Source of the DNA: Arthrobacter pascens
Lineage (GTDB): Bacteria > Actinomycetota > Actinomycetes > Actinomycetales > Micrococcaceae
NCBI RefSeq assembly: GCF_030816475.1
Contig: NZ_JAUSXF010000001.1
Location: 124,001-188,000, forward strand
Reading direction: 5' to 3'
DNA: 64,000 nt
Shown here: positions 61,320-64,000 of the stretch, in pieces
Position numbering within the stretch: position 1 is the stretch's first letter
Layout: every line of letters starts with the position of its first letter
Notes under the pieces: generated by a model
What the model was told of the DNA's origin: nothing
Database searches by the model: none
Seen by the model: the letters and a program-made list of their open reading frames with translations, nothing else
Made by a program: the position numbers and the translations under genes

Positions 61320-61375
61320 GGCGCTCCCGGCTGCGACTATCCCAGTCGCGCGATAGTGGACTGCAGGGGAGCGCC
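61320..61375. repeat. Long imperfect hairpin upstream of the patatin gene
   Basis: Outer arms GGCGCTCCC (61320-61328) and GGGAGCGCC (61367-61375) and inner arms ACTATC (61336-61341) and GATAGT (61352-61357) form a two-tier stem-loop. The adjoining 11-bp palindrome GCCTGTCAGGC overlaps its left end. Located 30-85 bp upstream of the patatin start, it could be a leader structure or a palindromic repeat element. Confidence 0.5.
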
Positions 61376-61577
61376 CATTGCGGATACTGCGTTCATTGGG
61401 TCCCACCTCCTGCCGGTTGATCACGATCCATGGAAAACTAGCACGCTGGCCGGGCGAGGCGCAACGGTCGCCAGATGGTGGGCGCTTACCTGTTATTTTC
61501 CGGACAAGCTGAAAGCATTTTCGGGACACGCTGAAGGGCTGCGCCATCCTGTCGGTGCCCGGAGGGACCATGGTCCT

Positions 61578-61862
61578 ATGACGGCTCCAACGGTGGAGGC
61601 GGCCATCCATGAACTGATGGATCTCGCCTGGAATGTTGTGTATGACCTGCTCGAGGATCGGGGACTGCTCGGCGACGGGCTCTTCGTTGAGGAGTACAGC
61701 GGCATCCACTCCTGGGTGGAAGACCTGACCCGGTACACGGTGGTCCACTCCCGCTTGGTGGCGGTCCTCTTCGTGGATACCCGGCCGGTGGACGCCATCG
61801 TGTTCCATCACGACCTCCTGGGCGCCGACGACCCGAAAAGCTTCTTCACTGTTCGAGGTTAG
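61578..61862 (+). CDS. Hypothetical small protein
   Basis: A 94-residue acidic protein (VEAAIHELMDLAWNVVYDLLEDRGLL...FVDTRPVDAIVFHHDLLGADD) with GGAGG about ten bases before ATG 61578. The frame stays open upstream as far as 61269, but the sequence there does not look coding. No family recognised. It lies between the divergent patatin gene and the convergent iclR gene. Confidence 0.55.
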   Translation: MTAPTVEAAIHELMDLAWNVVYDLLEDRGLLGDGLFVEEYSGIHSWVEDLTRYTVVHSRLVAVLFVDTRPVDAIVFHHDLLGADDPKSFFTVRG

Positions 61863-61918
61863 AGCAGCCCCGGCCAGGTAGCAGCTTGGCCCCCAGACTT
61901 ACGGTCGGTGAACGTGGG

Positions 61919-62659
61919 TCACCGGTGTGTGTAGCCCATTTTCGCGCTGATCCGGGTTCCGGCCTCGCGCAGCGTGCCAATGAGTCCAGGGATCGTTTTC
62001 GGGTCAAACCTGAAAGCTGGTCCTGAGATGCTGACGGCTCCGACGACTGCTGCCATGTGGTTGTAGAGAGGCACTGCAATTGCGTTCAGTCCGATCTCGA
62101 GCTCCTCCCGCGCCTCTGCATATCCATTGTGGGCCACTTCGATCAGTTGCCTCTCCAGGTCTTCCCGTTTGGTGATGGTCCGCGGCGTCCGGGCGAGGAG
62201 TCCCGCCTCCCTGAAGATCCGGTCACGTTCATCGGCGGACAGGGCGGCCAGCAAAACCTTGCCGCTCGACGTCGCATGAAGGGGCGTCAGGCCGCCCACC
62301 CAGTCGTGGGTGGCCAATGTGGATGGTCCCATGGCCTGGTCCACGTTGACGGCATAGTTCGAGCGAAGGACGGCAAGGTTGACGGTTTCCTTGCATTCTT
62401 CCGCGAGGCTTTCCAGGAATGGCCGGGCCTCCCGGACGATGCTGAGGCGGGCGGGGATTGAGGTGGCGAGCCGAAGGATGCCAAAGCCGAGCTGGTACTT
62501 TCCGCGGTCGTTGTTTTGGTGGACCATGTCCCGGCTGACGAGGGATCCGAGCAACCGGAAGACCGTGGACTTGTGGACGCCCATTTCCTCAGCGATGTCG
62601 CTCACTCCGGCGTGTCCATCCCTGGCAAGGATCTCCAGGACCTGGAAGGCACGGTCCAC
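61919..62659 (-). CDS. IclR-family transcriptional regulator
   Basis: A 246-residue regulator. The N-terminal winged HTH is DRAFQVLEILARDGHAGVSDIAEEMGVHKSTVFRLLGSLVSRDMV; the C-terminal effector domain includes LHATSSGKVLLAALS and AVPLYNHMAAVVGAVSISGP. GTG 62659 is the start, with GGAGG ten bases upstream; the frame stays homologous a few residues further (VQSVDRA) but has no standard start there. By position it is the likely regulator of the betaine genes and perhaps mscR. Confidence 0.92.
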   Translation of the reverse strand: MDRAFQVLEILARDGHAGVSDIAEEMGVHKSTVFRLLGSLVSRDMVHQNNDRGKYQLGFGILRLATSIPARLSIVREARPFLESLAEECKETVNLAVLRSNYAVNVDQAMGPSTLATHDWVGGLTPLHATSSGKVLLAALSADERDRIFREAGLLARTPRTITKREDLERQLIEVAHNGYAEAREELEIGLNAIAVPLYNHMAAVVGAVSISGPAFRFDPKTIPGLIGTLREAGTRISAKMGYTHR

Positions 62660-62797
62660 AGACTGGACGCCTCCGCCTTGGCCGTCGGCGTCCTTTACGA
62701 TGTCCGGGCTCCGTTAAATGCGGTCATCATGCTCCCTGAATTTTCATGTGTTCGGGTACCGGGTCTCAAGTTTGATCCGACCTACCTCAGGTCTGAT

Positions 62798-62813
62798 CCT
62801 ACCGGAAGGTAGG
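62798..62813. promoter_or_regulatory. Palindrome CCTACC-GGAA-GGTAGG upstream of iclR
   Basis: A perfect 6-bp palindrome about 140 bp upstream of iclR, with nearby direct repeats of TGATCC and CCTACC (62773-62803). A possible autoregulatory site; it does not resemble the TTGCG palindromes. Confidence 0.4.
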
Positions 62814-62870
62814 TTTTGCACTCATCCCGGGATCCTGAATCAAAAGGAGAGCTACCGGCCAAACAACAAA

Positions 62871-62899
62871 CGCCCCGTCACGGAGACCGTGACGGGGCG
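62871..62899 (-). terminator. Terminator of moeA-fdhD
   Basis: Perfect 13-bp arms CGCCCCGTCACGG/CCGTGACGGGGCG with a three-base loop. On the minus strand it is followed by TTTGTTGTTT, a proper U-rich tail. Confidence 0.8.
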
Positions 62900-62920
62900 G
62901 AAGGGGTTCAAGCCTAAATC

Positions 62921-63802
62921 TCAAAGCCGGGCATAGTCCTCCACACGGCTCACCTGGCGCGGGCGGGCTAATCTTTCCCGTCCGGCATAGACATTCAGGC
63001 TGTGCCCCCGGCTGAATCCAACCAACGTCACTCCTGTCTCGGCAGCGAGGTCGGCGGCGAGGCTTGAGGGCGCGCTCACGGCGGACAGGACGGGGATGCC
63101 GGCCAGGGCCGTCTTCTGGACAAGTTCGAAGGATGCCCGCCCCGAAACCTGGAGGACGGTTCCGCTCAACGGCAGCAGGCCCTCGCGAAGGGCCCAGCCC
63201 ACCACTTTGTCCACCGCATTATGCCGGCCTACGTCTTCCCGCAGGCACAGCAGCTCCGGACTATCGCCGTCGAACTTGAACAGGCCGGCCGCATGGACGC
63301 CGCCGGTCTTGTCGAACAGGCTCTGGGCCTCGCGAAGCCGCTCGGGCAGTTCGGCGAGGACATCCACAGGAATCCGCAGCGCGTCCCGGGACGGGTCGAA
63401 ATGGAGGGTCTTGCGGACGGCGTCGATCGAGTCGGTCCCGCAGATGCCGCAGGAGCTGGACATGTAGACATGCCGCATCGTGTCCGGCAGGGGTACGTCG
63501 GCCCTGAGCTGGGCCTCGATCACGTTGAACGTTTGCGTCCCTCCGGCGTCCCCGGCACAGAAGCGGAGTGAAACCAGCTCGGATTGGGAACGAATGATGC
63601 CTTCCGAGACCAGGAAGCCCGCCACCAGGTCAAAGTCGTCCCCGGGAGTCCTCATAGTGACTGCGAAGGAGCGGCCGCCGAGACGGATTTCCAGGGGCTC
63701 CTCGGCGGCCAGCACGTCTTCCTTGAAACGGACCGGGTATTCAGTGCCGGAACTGTCCAGATGGAAGCGGTGGATCTTTCGACGCTGTGTCATGCGTGCC
63801 AT
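62921..63802 (-). CDS. fdhD: Formate dehydrogenase accessory sulfurtransferase FdhD
   Basis: A 293-residue FdhD, which delivers sulfur to the molybdenum cofactor of formate dehydrogenase. The CxxC motif is in SSSCGICGTDSID; other signatures are EDVGRHNAVDKVVG and VSGRASFELVQKTALAGIPVLSAVSAPSSLA. GGAG lies six bases before ATG 63802. The start overlaps the upstream moeA-like gene by 13 nt. Confidence 0.96.
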   Translation of the reverse strand: MARMTQRRKIHRFHLDSSGTEYPVRFKEDVLAAEEPLEIRLGGRSFAVTMRTPGDDFDLVAGFLVSEGIIRSQSELVSLRFCAGDAGGTQTFNVIEAQLRADVPLPDTMRHVYMSSSCGICGTDSIDAVRKTLHFDPSRDALRIPVDVLAELPERLREAQSLFDKTGGVHAAGLFKFDGDSPELLCLREDVGRHNAVDKVVGWALREGLLPLSGTVLQVSGRASFELVQKTALAGIPVLSAVSAPSSLAADLAAETGVTLVGFSRGHSLNVYAGRERLARPRQVSRVEDYARL

Positions 63803-64000
63803 GCGGTGCTCCGTGCTCGGTAGGTTGAGGGGACGACGGCCGCGGCCGGCTGCGTCCAGGGGAGGGGGATCACCGGAACCGGCTCGCCGGACTGGACTCC
63901 GCCGGGCGGAACGGCCATGACGCCGTCGGCCCAGGCGAGGCCGCGCATCATGCCGGGTGCGGTATGCGCAGCGGGGAACGCAAGCCCTTCAATGAAGTTG
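63790..64000 (-). CDS. MoeA-like molybdopterin molybdotransferase, 3' part only
   Basis: The last 69 residues of a gene entering from the right edge. The sequence GLAWADGVMAVPPGGVQSGEPVPVIPL matches the C-terminal domain IV pattern of MoeA, which inserts molybdate into molybdopterin. Coupling to fdhD and the modABC operon elsewhere in the window fits molybdoenzyme maturation. Assignment rests only on this short tail. Confidence 0.65.
   Translation of the reverse strand, partial: NFIEGLAFPAAHTAPGMMRGLAWADGVMAVPPGGVQSGEPVPVIPLPWTQPAAAVVPSTYRARSTAWHA

Noticed and set aside
1..64000. tRNA, rRNA, insertion sequences, prophage, attachment sites, known riboswitches
   Set aside because: I looked for cloverleaf ends with GTTCGA-type loops, transposase motifs, terminal repeats and familiar riboswitch cores and saw none I could support by eye.

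Overview
This 64 kb window comes from a high-GC Gram-positive actinobacterium, most likely Micrococcaceae (Arthrobacter/Pseudarthrobacter group). The grounds are a mycothiol-dependent formaldehyde dehydrogenase, DUF3073, Septum_form, DUF1206 and DUF222-HNH genes, zinc-type anti-sigma factors, an HspR-type operator at clpB, many GTG/TTG starts and many apparently leaderless transcripts. I see no rRNA, tRNA, CRISPR array, insertion sequence or prophage. This is recognition from sequence by eye; no database search was run.

Layout. 1-6.5 kb: 3' part of an ammonium transporter, a frameshifted DUF222-HNH gene and a SWIM/SNF2 helicase. 6.8-12 kb: a DUF4375 protein, then two ECF sigma loci. One is linked to Ala/Pro-rich envelope proteins; the other has a zinc anti-sigma factor and a divergent secreted-repeat lipoprotein. 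12-19 kb: DUF1206 protein, trmB, a CynX-type transporter, soxR with a divergent SoxR-box-controlled MFS pump, and a methyltransferase. 19-30 kb: DEAD-box RNA helicase with a leader hairpin, a metallo-hydrolase/aldo-keto reductase pair, ferritin, HutD, trpF, YccF, a VOC protein, a DUF4031-HD fusion, and a DesK/NarL-type two-component system followed by a secreted protein. 30-33 kb: a molybdate operon (HTH-TOBE, modA, modB, modC). 34-43 kb: clpB, Septum_form protein, DUF3073, VOC protein, purF-purM, and uraD-uraH of urate breakdown.

43.5-47.3 kb: a four-gene operon encoding a receiver-PP2C phosphatase, a BcsA-like membrane glycosyltransferase with a large helical insertion, a STAS protein and an RsbW-like ATPase. 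It looks like a partner-switching module built around a polysaccharide synthase and is the best candidate here for a little-described system.

47.5-62.7 kb: choline/glycine betaine use. The genes are a QAT-family ABC transporter with a two-domain fused permease, betA, betB, a Rieske ferredoxin, a ferredoxin reductase with an internal deletion, a GbcA-like Rieske oxygenase and an IclR regulator. mscR and a metallo-hydrolase, for formaldehyde from oxidative demethylation, lie 10 kb away but share a TTGCG-N5-CGCAA palindrome with the reductase gene, suggesting one regulon. 62.9-64 kb: fdhD and the 3' end of a moeA-like gene, which fit with formaldehyde going on to formate oxidation.

Two themes recur. 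About a dozen genes have a -10-like hexamer exactly 6-7 nt before the start codon, as expected for leaderless mRNAs. Most transcription units end in long, near-perfect inverted repeats that probably act as bidirectional terminators.
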